A stretch of DNA of 7,119 nucleotides from Pseudomonadota bacterium (GCA_016195205.1 JACQAB010000150.1:1-7119), one strand, 5' to 3'. Numbered from the stretch's first letter, positions 1-5,636 are shown. Notes: a model not told the origin generated them from the letters alone. A program made the numbers and translations.

Positions 1-769
1 CGCGCTCCACCGCCCCGCCCGATAAAACCCCATGCGTAACATAGGCATACACCGCAGAAGCCCCCGCTTCTTTCAAAGCCACAGCGGCATTGCAAAGGGT
101 TCCGGCGCTGTCGACGATGTCATCCACCATGATGCACACACGGCCCTTCACATCGCCGATAATATTCATCACTTCCGATACCCCGGCCTTTTCACGGCGC
201 TTATCAATAATGGCCAGATCGGCGTTAATTCTTTTTGCCAGGGAGCGGGCGCGCACCACTCCGCCCACATCGGGCGACACGGCCACCAGATCGCCGCCCT
301 TCACGGTGGCCTTGATATGCTTCACAAAAACCGGGGCCGCGTGAAGGTTATCAAGCGGAATGTCGAAAAATCCCTGAATTTGCCCGGCATGCAGATCCAT
401 GGTCAGCACGCGGTCGGCGCCCGAGATAGTCAAAAGATTGGCCACCAGCTTGGCCGAAATGGGTGTGCGCGGTCCGGTTTTGCGGTCCTGCCGTGCATAG
501 CCGTAATAGGGGATCACCGCCGTAATGCGACGGGCCGAGCCACGCTTGCAGGCGTCGATAGCGATTAATAATTCCATCAAGCTGTCATTCGCTGGGTAAG
601 AGGTGGGCTGGACGATGAAAACATCTTCGCCGCGCACATTTTCGAGGATTTCAACGAAAACCTCCATATCGGCGAAACGCCGGATCACAGCTTTGGTTAA
701 CCCCACCCCCAGATGGCTGGCGATAGCCTCGGCAAGCGGTCGGTTGTTGTTTCCGGCGATAATCTTCAT
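1..769 (-). CDS. prs: Ribose-phosphate pyrophosphokinase (PRPP synthetase), C-terminus cut by window edge
   Basis: Cytosolic enzyme that transfers pyrophosphate from ATP to ribose 5-phosphate, making PRPP for purine, pyrimidine, NAD, histidine and tryptophan synthesis. The minus strand reads open for 256 codons from the ATG at 769-767. Visible class I landmarks are the N-terminal MKIIAGNNNRPLAEAI, the ATP-site segment YARQDRK (91-97), DLHAGQIQGFFDIP (125-138), the flexible-loop KRREKAG (190-196) and the PRPP-binding loop VDDIVDSAGT (215-224). The family is usually about 310 residues, so roughly 55 C-terminal residues lie beyond base 1. The start matches the usual N-terminus exactly; the ribosome site is weak (a GAGCGGGG stretch about ten bases upstream). 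It is divergent from rpsT. Function is near certain from motif conservation. Confidence 0.97.
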   Translation of the reverse strand, partial: MKIIAGNNNRPLAEAIASHLGVGLTKAVIRRFADMEVFVEILENVRGEDVFIVQPTSYPANDSLMELLIAIDACKRGSARRITAVIPYYGYARQDRKTGPRTPISAKLVANLLTISGADRVLTMDLHAGQIQGFFDIPLDNLHAAPVFVKHIKATVKGGDLVAVSPDVGGVVRARSLAKRINADLAIIDKRREKAGVSEVMNIIGDVKGRVCIMVDDIVDSAGTLCNAAVALKEAGASAVYAYVTHGVLSGGAVER

Positions 770-839
770 GGTTTTTTGGCCCCGCTCTTTTTTAGCACGG
801 GCGGATAACGCTTTCCAAGCGCGGTTTTACGTATTGGGA

Positions 840-866
840 TTGACGGCCCCAAGGCCAAAGGATTAT
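840..866 (+). promoter_or_regulatory. Candidate rpsT promoter
   Basis: TTGACG at 840-845 matches five of six bases of the -35 consensus. It is followed after 15 bases by GATTAT (861-866), four of six matches to TATAAT. A transcript would start near 873 and have a leader of about 26 bases before rpsT. The spacer is shorter than the optimal 17, so this is a reasonable but unproven call. Confidence 0.35.
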
Positions 867-867
867 A
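862..867 (-). promoter_or_regulatory. Candidate -10 box of the prs promoter
   Basis: Read on the minus strand, these bases are a perfect TATAAT hexamer, 93 bases upstream of the prs start codon. No good -35 hexamer is visible 16-18 bases upstream (candidates GTTCCT or TTCCTC). The assignment therefore rests on the -10 match and its position in a divergent intergenic region. It overlaps the proposed -10 of rpsT on the other strand. Confidence 0.35.
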
Positions 868-883
868 GGAAACCCTCCTTTTT

Positions 884-888
884 GAGGA
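884..888 (+). promoter_or_regulatory. rpsT ribosome binding site
   Basis: GAGGA lies 10 bases before the ATG at 899 and fixes that start. Just upstream, CCTC (874-877) can pair with GAGG (884-887) across a six-base loop, so the site could be partly masked in the mRNA. Confidence 0.6.
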
Positions 889-898
889 ACGAAAACGA

Positions 899-1168
899 AT
901 GGCTACGCATAAATCCGCAGAAAAACGCGCCCGCTCCACGGCCCGCAAGCAAGTGGTCAACCGCGCCCGCCGCACCCGCGCGCATTCCGCGCTGGTCAAG
1001 GTGGAAAGCGCCATTACCGCCAAAGATTTCAAAGGCGCCATGGCGGCCCTGCGTGCGGCCCAAAGCGAACTTGCACGCGCTGCGGGCAAGGGCATCATTT
1101 CTAAAAACCGCGCGGCGCGGAAAATGTCGCGCCTTTCCGCACGTATTAAGGCTCTGAAGACGAAATAA
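899..1168 (+). CDS. rpsT: 30S ribosomal protein S20
   Basis: Primary 16S rRNA-binding protein of the small ribosomal subunit. The 89-residue product is short, very basic and helical. It carries the S20 hallmarks: N-terminal MATHKSAEKRARS, a central RARRTRAHSALVKVESAI segment (residues 22-39) and a C-terminal GIISKNRAARKMSRLSARI (64-82). Length is within the family's usual 85-90 residues. The ATG is preceded by GAGGA at a spacing of 10. It is divergent from prs and lies upstream of dnaA, a position commonly seen for rpsT in alphaproteobacteria. Its TAA stop sits in the loop of a small hairpin (1159-1174). A different-frame reading over the same bases is discarded because this frame is fully conserved S20. 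Confidence 0.97.
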   Translation: MATHKSAEKRARSTARKQVVNRARRTRAHSALVKVESAITAKDFKGAMAALRAAQSELARAAGKGIISKNRAARKMSRLSARIKALKTK

Positions 1169-1170
1169 TT

Positions 1171-1220
1171 CGTCGCGATGCTTTTTTGTGTGCTTCTCGT
1201 CTAACCTCCGCGACGTTTTT
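1171..1220 (+). terminator. Long-loop terminator-like hairpin after rpsT
   Basis: CGTCGCG (1171-1177) is perfectly complementary to CGCGACG (1209-1215), and five T residues follow (1216-1220). The 7-base-pair GC-rich stem plus T tract resembles an intrinsic terminator. The 31-base loop is unusually long, which lowers confidence. The left arm overlaps a competing hairpin, GACGAA (1159-1164) with TTCGTC (1169-1174), which encloses the rpsT stop codon. Confidence 0.35.
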
Positions 1221-1249
1221 CGCCGCACGTTATATATAAGCATCCCCCC

Positions 1250-1271
1250 AGACGCACGGGCGTTTCTTTTT
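1250..1271 (+). terminator. Candidate intrinsic terminator of rpsT
   Basis: AGACGC (1250-1255) pairs with GCGTTT (1260-1265), including one G-U pair, around a four-base ACGG loop. The stem is followed by CTTTTT (1266-1271). This compact hairpin with a T tract, about 80 bases past the rpsT stop, is the most conventional terminator shape in the spacer. The stem is short, so efficiency cannot be judged by eye. Confidence 0.42.
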
Positions 1272-1368
1272 GCAAAAACCTTACGCAAAAAATTATTTTC
1301 TTAAAACGATCGTGCGCGTAAAAATCTTTTTTCCGTTCCTGCTTCAGTCCTCTTGCACCATGGGAAAG

Positions 1369-1401
1369 CCTGTTCTAAGGTCTACTGGCCTTTGAAACAG
1401 G
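1369..1401 (+). other. Two-part hairpin in the dnaA upstream region
   Basis: CCTGTT (1369-1374) pairs with AACAGG (1396-1401), and inside it AAGG (1377-1380) pairs with CCTT (1389-1392). A small internal loop separates the two stems and TCTACTGG forms the apical loop. There is no T tract, so it is not an obvious terminator. It could be an operator or an RNA structure of the dnaA leader; the role is unknown. Confidence 0.35.
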
Positions 1402-1747
1402 ACGCCGTGTTTAGTGTTTAGCTTCACCATATAAAGCAGGATCTGTACGAATGTTCGTTCCCCCCGGCATTCACAAATTTTTGCCCGGCATCTTCGCTTC
1501 AACCGCGATCATGGCTTCACTTATCGGTTCTGCGTTTCGCATTTAATTTCCCGTCTCCTTCAAGCGGGATGCGGTTGCCGTTTTGTTTTTTTTCTATGAG
1601 GCTATCTTGTTCTTTCCCTTCCGCTCTTCTTCTCACGCCCCTTGCATAAGCGATTTGCTTGGCGCATTGTTTCCCTCCGCCCAAGTGAATAGGGGCGCGT
1701 TCTCTTCCTCCGGCTCCGTATTCCGTTTCTCATCACAGGTTTGATCC

Positions 1748-2893
1748 ATGACTTCTCCCTCGCTGCGCACGGTCTCTGCTCAAGCCCCGGAATGGGATGT
1801 TCTGAAAACCGTGATTCGCGAACGCTTCGGGGAAACGGTTTTCAAACGCTGGCTGGAACCTTTGGCTCTGAAAAACTGGGACGTGGAAGTGGTGCTGGCC
1901 CTGCCCACGCGCTTCATGAAAGACTGGGTGGAAACGCATTATTCCGACAAGCTGCAAGCCCTTTTCCACGAATACGACCAAGGCGTGGAACAGGTGCGCC
2001 TGATCGTGGAAAGTGCGCTGACAGGCTCGGCCGAAAATCTGCGCGAACCGGTACGCGCGCCGCTGCCTGAAGAAAAAAATCTGCGCGCCGCGCCCGTTTC
2101 CGGCCATGACGATCTTTCCTCGCCGCTTGATCCGCGTTTTACGTTTGACACTTTTGTGGTCGGCAAGCCGAATGAGCTGGCCTATGCCGCCGCGCGCCGT
2201 GTGGCTGAAGCCAGCAGCGTCAGTTTCAACCCGCTGTTCCTTTATGGCGGCGTGGGCTTGGGCAAAACACATTTGATGCACGCTATCGCCTGGCACATCC
2301 GCAAGTCGAACCCGGCGCGCAAGGTGATGTATCTCTCGGCCGAAAAATTCATGTATCAGTTCGTGCGGGCGCTGCGCTTCAAGGACACCATGGCGTTCAA
2401 GGAGCAGTTCCGTAGTATCGACGTGCTGATGATCGACGACATCCAGTTCATCAGCGGCAAGGACACCACGCAGGAAGAATTCTTCCACACTTTCAACACG
2501 CTGGTGGACCAGAACCGCCAGGTCATTATTTCGGCCGACAAATCGCCGCATGATCTGGACAAGATCGAAGAGCGTCTGCGCTCGCGCCTGGGCTGGGGCC
2601 TGTGCGCCGACCTGCATCCCACCACTTACGAACTGCGTTTAGGCATCCTGCACGCCAAGGCCGAGGCGATGAAATGCGCCGTGCCGGAAAAGGTGCTGGA
2701 ATTTTTGGCCCAGCGCATTACCGCCAATGTGCGTGAGCTGGAAGGCGCGCTGAACCGCATTATCGCCCATTCGCAACTGATCGGCCGCCCTATTACGCTG
2801 GAAACCACGCAGGAACTGCTGCAAGACCTGCTGCGCGCCAGCAACCGGCGCGTCACCATCGAAGAAATCCAGAAAAAAGTGGCCGAACATTAA
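1748..2893 (+). CDS. dnaA: Chromosomal replication initiator DnaA, N-terminal and ATPase part (ended early by TAA)
   Basis: DnaA binds the origin as an ATP-bound oligomer and melts it for helicase loading. These 381 residues hold domain I (about 14-90, helicase and partner contact), a short linker domain II, and the AAA+ domain III. Domain III shows Walker A GGVGLGKT (167-174), Walker B LMIDD (227-231), sensor I IISAD (260-264), the arginine-rich box RLRSRLGWG (276-284) and sensor II NVRELEGALNR (327-337). Domain IV begins (VTIEEIQKKVAEH, 369-381) but is cut by TAA at 2891-2893, where relatives read ...AEHY(N/K).... The reading frame continues intact after the stop into the rest of domain IV. 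Alone, this product lacks the helix-turn-helix and should not bind DnaA boxes. Either the gene is split or mutated, or the base is a sequence error. Confidence 0.95.
   Translation: MTSPSLRTVSAQAPEWDVLKTVIRERFGETVFKRWLEPLALKNWDVEVVLALPTRFMKDWVETHYSDKLQALFHEYDQGVEQVRLIVESALTGSAENLREPVRAPLPEEKNLRAAPVSGHDDLSSPLDPRFTFDTFVVGKPNELAYAAARRVAEASSVSFNPLFLYGGVGLGKTHLMHAIAWHIRKSNPARKVMYLSAEKFMYQFVRALRFKDTMAFKEQFRSIDVLMIDDIQFISGKDTTQEEFFHTFNTLVDQNRQVIISADKSPHDLDKIEERLRSRLGWGLCADLHPTTYELRLGILHAKAEAMKCAVPEKVLEFLAQRITANVRELEGALNRIIAHSQLIGRPITLETTQELLQDLLRASNRRVTIEEIQKKVAEH
2891..2893 (+). other. In-frame TAA nonsense codon inside dnaA
   Basis: The context is CAT TAA AAC GTA AAG CTG GAC GAC ATG, giving H-stop-N-V-K-L-D-D-M. 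The usual family sequence here is H/Y-Y-N-I/V-K-L-x-D-M, so a tyrosine codon (TAT or TAC) changed by one base would explain it. The frame is unbroken on both sides and there is no length change. TAA also ends rpsT and dnaN in this window, so it is an ordinary stop codon here. Confidence 0.9.
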
Positions 2894-2911
2894 AACGTAA
2901 AGCTGGACGAC

Positions 2912-3136
2912 ATGCATTCTCCCCGCCGCGCCCGTGCGGTGGCCCGCCCCCGCCAGGTGGCGATGTATCTGGCCAAGCAGCTTACCACCCGCTCGCTGCC
3001 CGAAATCGGCCGCAAATTCGGCGGCCGTGACCACACCACGGTGATCCACGCCGTGCGCAAGATCGTGGAATTAAGGGCCGGCGATCCGATCCTTTCCGAG
3101 GATGTGGAATTGCTGAAAAGGCTTTTGCAGAATTAG
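2912..3136 (+). CDS. dnaA: DnaA domain IV fragment (DnaA-box binding helix-turn-helix), separated from dnaA by a stop
   Basis: This is the C-terminal DNA-binding domain of DnaA, in the same frame as the upstream part. It begins at an internal methionine 18 bases after the TAA. The 74 residues include MHSPRRARAVARPRQVAMYL, the SLPEIGRKFGGRDH segment (28-41) and the DnaA signature GGRDHTTVIHAVRKI (37-51), whose residues read the DnaA box. With the upstream part and the seven intervening codons (the stop included), the full protein would be 462 codons, normal for the family. No good ribosome site precedes this ATG (only TGGA four bases away), so independent translation would need reinitiation or stop readthrough. 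The sequence shows no decay beyond the stop, implying a very recent mutation, an artefact, or continued selection on both halves. Confidence 0.85.
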   Translation: MHSPRRARAVARPRQVAMYLAKQLTTRSLPEIGRKFGGRDHTTVIHAVRKIVELRAGDPILSEDVELLKRLLQN

Positions 3137-3168
3137 CCTCGTAAAATTCGGGCTTTTGGCAAGCGAGA

Positions 3169-3188
3169 AAAGGTGATTGCACGATATG
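3169..3188 (+). promoter_or_regulatory. Ribosome-site-like sequence with an alternative dnaN start
   Basis: AAAGGTGA (3169-3176) lies nine bases before an ATG (3186-3188) that is in frame with dnaN. It is the best ribosome-site match between dnaA and dnaN. Using it would give DnaN a 24-residue N-terminal tail that relatives lack. The codons of this tail often end in A or T, unlike the GC-ending codons of the clamp body. Confidence 0.4.
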
Positions 3189-3257
3189 TCTCGAGCTTCC
3201 TCCACTCTTGCAAAGCCTCCCTTGCCAGAACGTTCCGGTCTTGATACCCCTAATTCT

Positions 3258-4379
3258 ATGAAGGTCGTTCTCGAACGTAATGCGCTCTTGAAAACGCTGG
3301 GCCATGTGCAAAGCGTGGTGGAAAGGCGCAACACCATCCCCATTCTGGCCAATGTGTTGATCCGCGCCGAAAAGAACGGCGTGTCGTTCACCGCCACCGA
3401 CATGGATCTGGAGATGAACGAAAAGGTGGCGGGCGATGTGGGCAAGCCTGGCGCGCGCACCGCCCCCGCACACACGCTGTACGACATCGTGCGCAAACTG
3501 CCCGACGGCGCGCAGGTGGAACTCAGCGCCAGTGAAACCGGCAACCAGCTTACGCTTTCCTCGGGCCGCTCAAACTTCAAACTGGGCTGCCTGCCGGTCG
3601 ACGACTTCCCGCAGATGGCCGAAGGCGATCTGCAGCACCGCTTCACGCTGTCTTCGGGCGATCTGAAAACCATCATCGACAAAACCAAATTCGCCATGTC
3701 GATGGAAGAAACGCGCTATTACCTGAACGGTATCTTCATCCACACCACCAAATCCAAGGGCGATGTCGGCGTGCTGCGCGCCGTGGCCACCGACGGCCAC
3801 CGCCTGGCGCGGCTCGAAATGCCCGCCCCGCGCGAGGCCAACGCCATTGCCGGCGTCATCCTGCCGCGTAAAACCGTGCAGGAAGTGCGCAAATTGCTGG
3901 ATGAAGTCAGCGGTGACATCACCGTGGCGCTGTCGGCCAGCAAGGCGCGCTTCAGCTTCGAGCACGTCGTGGTGACCTCGAAATTGATCGACGGCACCTT
4001 CCCCGATTATGAGCGCGTCATTCCCACCGGGAATGATAAATCGCTTGAGCTTGACGCCAAAAGCTTCTCCGCCGCAGTCGACCGCGTGGCCACCATCAGT
4101 TCCGAGAAATCGCGGGCGATTAAACTGAGCCTGGCGAAAAACACCCTCACCCTTTCCGCCAGTTCGCCGGAAGCGGGCAGCGCCACCGAAGAAATCGAAG
4201 TCAGCTATAAGGGCGAGTCGATTGAGATTGGCTTCAACGCCCGCTACCTGCTGGACATCTTGGCGCAGATCGAAGGCTCGGGCGCGAAGTTCAACATGGC
4301 CGACGCTGCCTCGCCCACCATCGTGCAAGACAGTTCCGACGCTTCGGCTTTGTACGTATTAATGCCGATGCGCGTTTAA
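3258..4379 (+). CDS. dnaN: DNA polymerase III beta subunit (sliding clamp)
   Basis: The ring-shaped clamp encircles DNA, tethers polymerase III and recruits other replication and repair proteins. From this ATG the product is 373 residues, the standard length. It starts with the family-typical MKVVLERNALLKTLGHVQ and VERRNTIPIL (21-30). Other landmarks are RYYLNG (153-158), VATDGHRLA (176-184), SKLIDGTFPDY (241-251) and the C-terminal VLMPMRV (367-373), which lines the protein-binding pocket. Three clamp domains span roughly 1-123, 124-250 and 251-373. The start was chosen by family alignment, yet no Shine-Dalgarno sequence precedes it. An in-frame ATG at 3186, with AAAGGTGA upstream, would add 24 residues whose codons look non-coding. 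It lies between dnaA and recF, the classic order. Confidence 0.93.
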   Translation: MKVVLERNALLKTLGHVQSVVERRNTIPILANVLIRAEKNGVSFTATDMDLEMNEKVAGDVGKPGARTAPAHTLYDIVRKLPDGAQVELSASETGNQLTLSSGRSNFKLGCLPVDDFPQMAEGDLQHRFTLSSGDLKTIIDKTKFAMSMEETRYYLNGIFIHTTKSKGDVGVLRAVATDGHRLARLEMPAPREANAIAGVILPRKTVQEVRKLLDEVSGDITVALSASKARFSFEHVVVTSKLIDGTFPDYERVIPTGNDKSLELDAKSFSAAVDRVATISSEKSRAIKLSLAKNTLTLSASSPEAGSATEEIEVSYKGESIEIGFNARYLLDILAQIEGSGAKFNMADAASPTIVQDSSDASALYVLMPMRV

Positions 4380-4382
4380 CCA

Positions 4383-4452
4383 AGTAGTGAGTGGTGAGTA
4401 ATGAGGAATGAAAAACCGAATCCTCACTACTCATTACTCAATACTCATTCCT
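4383..4452. repeat. Palindromic element of four plus four inverted heptads
   Basis: The left arm is four tandem heptads: AGTAGTG, AGTGGTG, AGTAATG and AGGAATG (4383-4410). A 14-base centre (4411-4424) follows, then four heptads in the opposite orientation: CACTACT, CATTACT, CAATACT and CATTCCT (4425-4452). The arms form an imperfect 28-base-pair stem with a perfect 11-base core, TGAGTAATGAG (4395-4405) with CTCATTACTCA (4430-4440). The element starts four bases after the dnaN stop and runs into the recF reading frame. It has no visible protein gene or target-site duplication. It resembles dispersed heptad-repeat or palindromic elements known in several bacteria; only one copy lies in this window. 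Confidence 0.85.
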
Positions 4453-5573
4453 CTTTTGTCTGCCGCATCGCGCTTGAGGCCTTCCGTAATTATGACCATC
4501 TGACGCTGGAAATTGCTCCTGCCCCCGTGGTGCTGGTGGGCGAAAACGGCGCCGGAAAAACCAGCCTGCTGGAGGCTTTAAGCCTGCTGAACCCCGGCCG
4601 GGGCCTGCGCAGCGCCACGCTTTCCGAATTGCAGAACCGTTTTATCGCCGCACGGTCCTGGGCGGTTTCCGCCATGGCGGAAGGGCGGCAAGGCCAGGTT
4701 CAAATCGGCATCGGCGGCGATCCGGAAGCCCCGCGCGAAAAACGTGTGCTGCGCATCGACGGCAAAACAGGCCGCGCCGCTTCAACCCTGCTGGATCATC
4801 TTTCCATTTTATGGCTGACGCCGGAAATGGACCGGCTATTGTCGGAAAGCGCTTCGGAACGGCGGCGCTTTATGGACCGGCTGGTATTCACACTGCAACC
4901 TGATCACCGCGCGCGTGTCTCCCGCTATGAAGAAGCGATGCGCTCGCGCCTGCGCATTTTACGCGAAGGGCCCTATGACGACACCTGGCTGAAAACGCTG
5001 GAGAACAGCATGGCGCAGGAAGCGGTGGCCATCGCCGCCACGCGCAAGGATTGGGCCGAGCGGCTGACGCGCCATCTGCCCGAAAACCCCGCGCCTTTCC
5101 CGCCCCTGCATGTGCATGTGGAGGGCTTCGCCGAAAGCCTGATGATCAGCAAACCCGCCGTGGAAGCCGAAGACCTGCTTCGCGCCAAATGGAAAGAAAG
5201 CCGCGACAGCGACGCCGGCGCGGGCATCACCGAATACGGCCCGCATCGCACCGACCTTCGCATTTTTCACGGCGGCAGCGGTTTGGCCGCAGGCCTGTGC
5301 TCGGCGGGCGAACAAAAGACGTTGCTTATCGGATTGGTGCTGGCGCAGGCGCGGTTGTTAGCCGGGCTGCAGGGCAGCACGCCCCTTCTGCTGCTGGATG
5401 ACATCACCGCCCATCTGGATGAAGCGCGGCGCGAGGCGCTTGGCGCGCATATTCTTGAGCTTGGCGCGCAGGCCTGGCTTTCTGGCACCGATGCCGGATT
5501 TTTTGACGCTTTTCGCGGCGGCGCGCAATTTTTCCATCTGGATCACGGCCAAACGCGTATCATGGCGGCATAG
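4401..5573 (+). CDS. recF: DNA replication and repair protein RecF
   Basis: RecF is an SMC/ABC-like ATPase that, with RecO and RecR, helps load RecA at single-strand gaps and stalled forks. The 390-residue product has FRNY (28-31), Walker A GENGAGKTS (47-55), the SESASERRRFMDRL region (148-161), YGPHRTDL (279-286), the ABC signature SAGEQKTLL (301-309) and Walker B LLLLDDITAHLD (329-340). FRNY normally lies about ten residues from the start; here it is displaced by roughly 17. The excess corresponds to the heptad palindrome at 4383-4452. The only in-frame start upstream of the conserved part is ATG 4401, because TGA stands in frame at 4395-4397 and no ATG, GTG or TTG follows before FRNY. The repeat therefore seems to supply the start codon. 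gyrB, which often follows recF, is absent. Confidence 0.93.
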   Translation: MRNEKPNPHYSLLNTHSSFVCRIALEAFRNYDHLTLEIAPAPVVLVGENGAGKTSLLEALSLLNPGRGLRSATLSELQNRFIAARSWAVSAMAEGRQGQVQIGIGGDPEAPREKRVLRIDGKTGRAASTLLDHLSILWLTPEMDRLLSESASERRRFMDRLVFTLQPDHRARVSRYEEAMRSRLRILREGPYDDTWLKTLENSMAQEAVAIAATRKDWAERLTRHLPENPAPFPPLHVHVEGFAESLMISKPAVEAEDLLRAKWKESRDSDAGAGITEYGPHRTDLRIFHGGSGLAAGLCSAGEQKTLLIGLVLAQARLLAGLQGSTPLLLLDDITAHLDEARREALGAHILELGAQAWLSGTDAGFFDAFRGGAQFFHLDHGQTRIMAA

Positions 5574-5631
5574 AACGGCTGAAAGGTTAAATTCTGTTTT
5601 GCCGAAACAATCTATGCTATTTATCCGGGCC

Positions 5632-5636
5632 AGGAG
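5632..5636 (+). promoter_or_regulatory. Strong ribosome binding site of the small exported protein
   Basis: AGGAG lies eight bases before ATG 5645. It is the best Shine-Dalgarno match in the window and strongly supports that the small unrecognised gene is translated from this start. Confidence 0.65.

Larger units (their letters stand above)
1169..1747. other. Long rpsT–dnaA spacer / dnaA leader, no convincing gene
   Basis: This 579-base stretch holds two terminator-like hairpins, an AT-rich part (about 1229-1330) and a strongly pyrimidine-rich part (about 1545-1735). The AT-rich part contains the 12-base palindrome TTTTTGCAAAAA (1267-1278) and an inverted repeat TTACGC/GCGTAA (1281-1286 and 1316-1321). 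A weak promoter-like pair is TTGCAA (1270-1275) and TATTTT (1294-1299). Further on are a hairpin at 1369-1401, a tandem repeat of TGTTTAG (1408-1421) and a small hairpin CGCCC/GGGCG (1678-1697). Only very short reading frames occur; the best is 1451-1546 (31 residues). No tRNA, SRP RNA or 6S-like signature was recognised, nor a cluster of DnaA boxes or CtrA sites. The dnaA ribosome site is a weak CAGGT at about 1736-1740. Confidence 0.6.

Noticed and set aside
32..568. Plus-strand open frame (178 codons) opposite prs
   Set aside because: The minus strand is unmistakably PRPP synthetase through this stretch; the plus-strand product has no family features.
800..808. DnaA-box-like sequence TTATCCGCC on the minus strand
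   Set aside because: A single site with only seven of nine matches and no neighbours; not enough to call an origin or DnaA control.
603..1157. Plus-strand open frame (184 codons) spanning the prs start, the intergenic gap and rpsT in another frame
   Set aside because: It crosses two well-supported genes and their promoter region; the S20 frame is clearly the coding one.
1596..1649. 17-codon open frame in the dnaA leader
   Set aside because: It is preceded by a T-rich run with no ribosome site and is too short to support; the 8-codon (1178-1204) and 11-codon frames nearby were dropped for the same reason.
1733..2617. Long minus-strand open frame (294 codons) opposite dnaA
   Set aside because: It lies wholly antisense to highly conserved DnaA domains I-III and has a low-complexity, His/Arg/Gln-rich product typical of a shadow frame in GC-rich DNA.
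2891..2893. TAA reassigned to tyrosine in this organism
   Set aside because: TAA ends rpsT (1166-1168) and dnaN (4377-4379) at the expected lengths, so general reassignment does not fit.
3135..3157. AGCC/GGCT hairpin followed by Ts after dnaA
   Set aside because: A four-pair stem with a 12-base loop is too weak to call a terminator, and dnaA and dnaN are normally co-expressed.
3570..4328. Minus-strand open frame (252 codons) opposite dnaN
   Set aside because: Antisense to conserved sliding-clamp sequence, with no recognisable motif or ribosome site.
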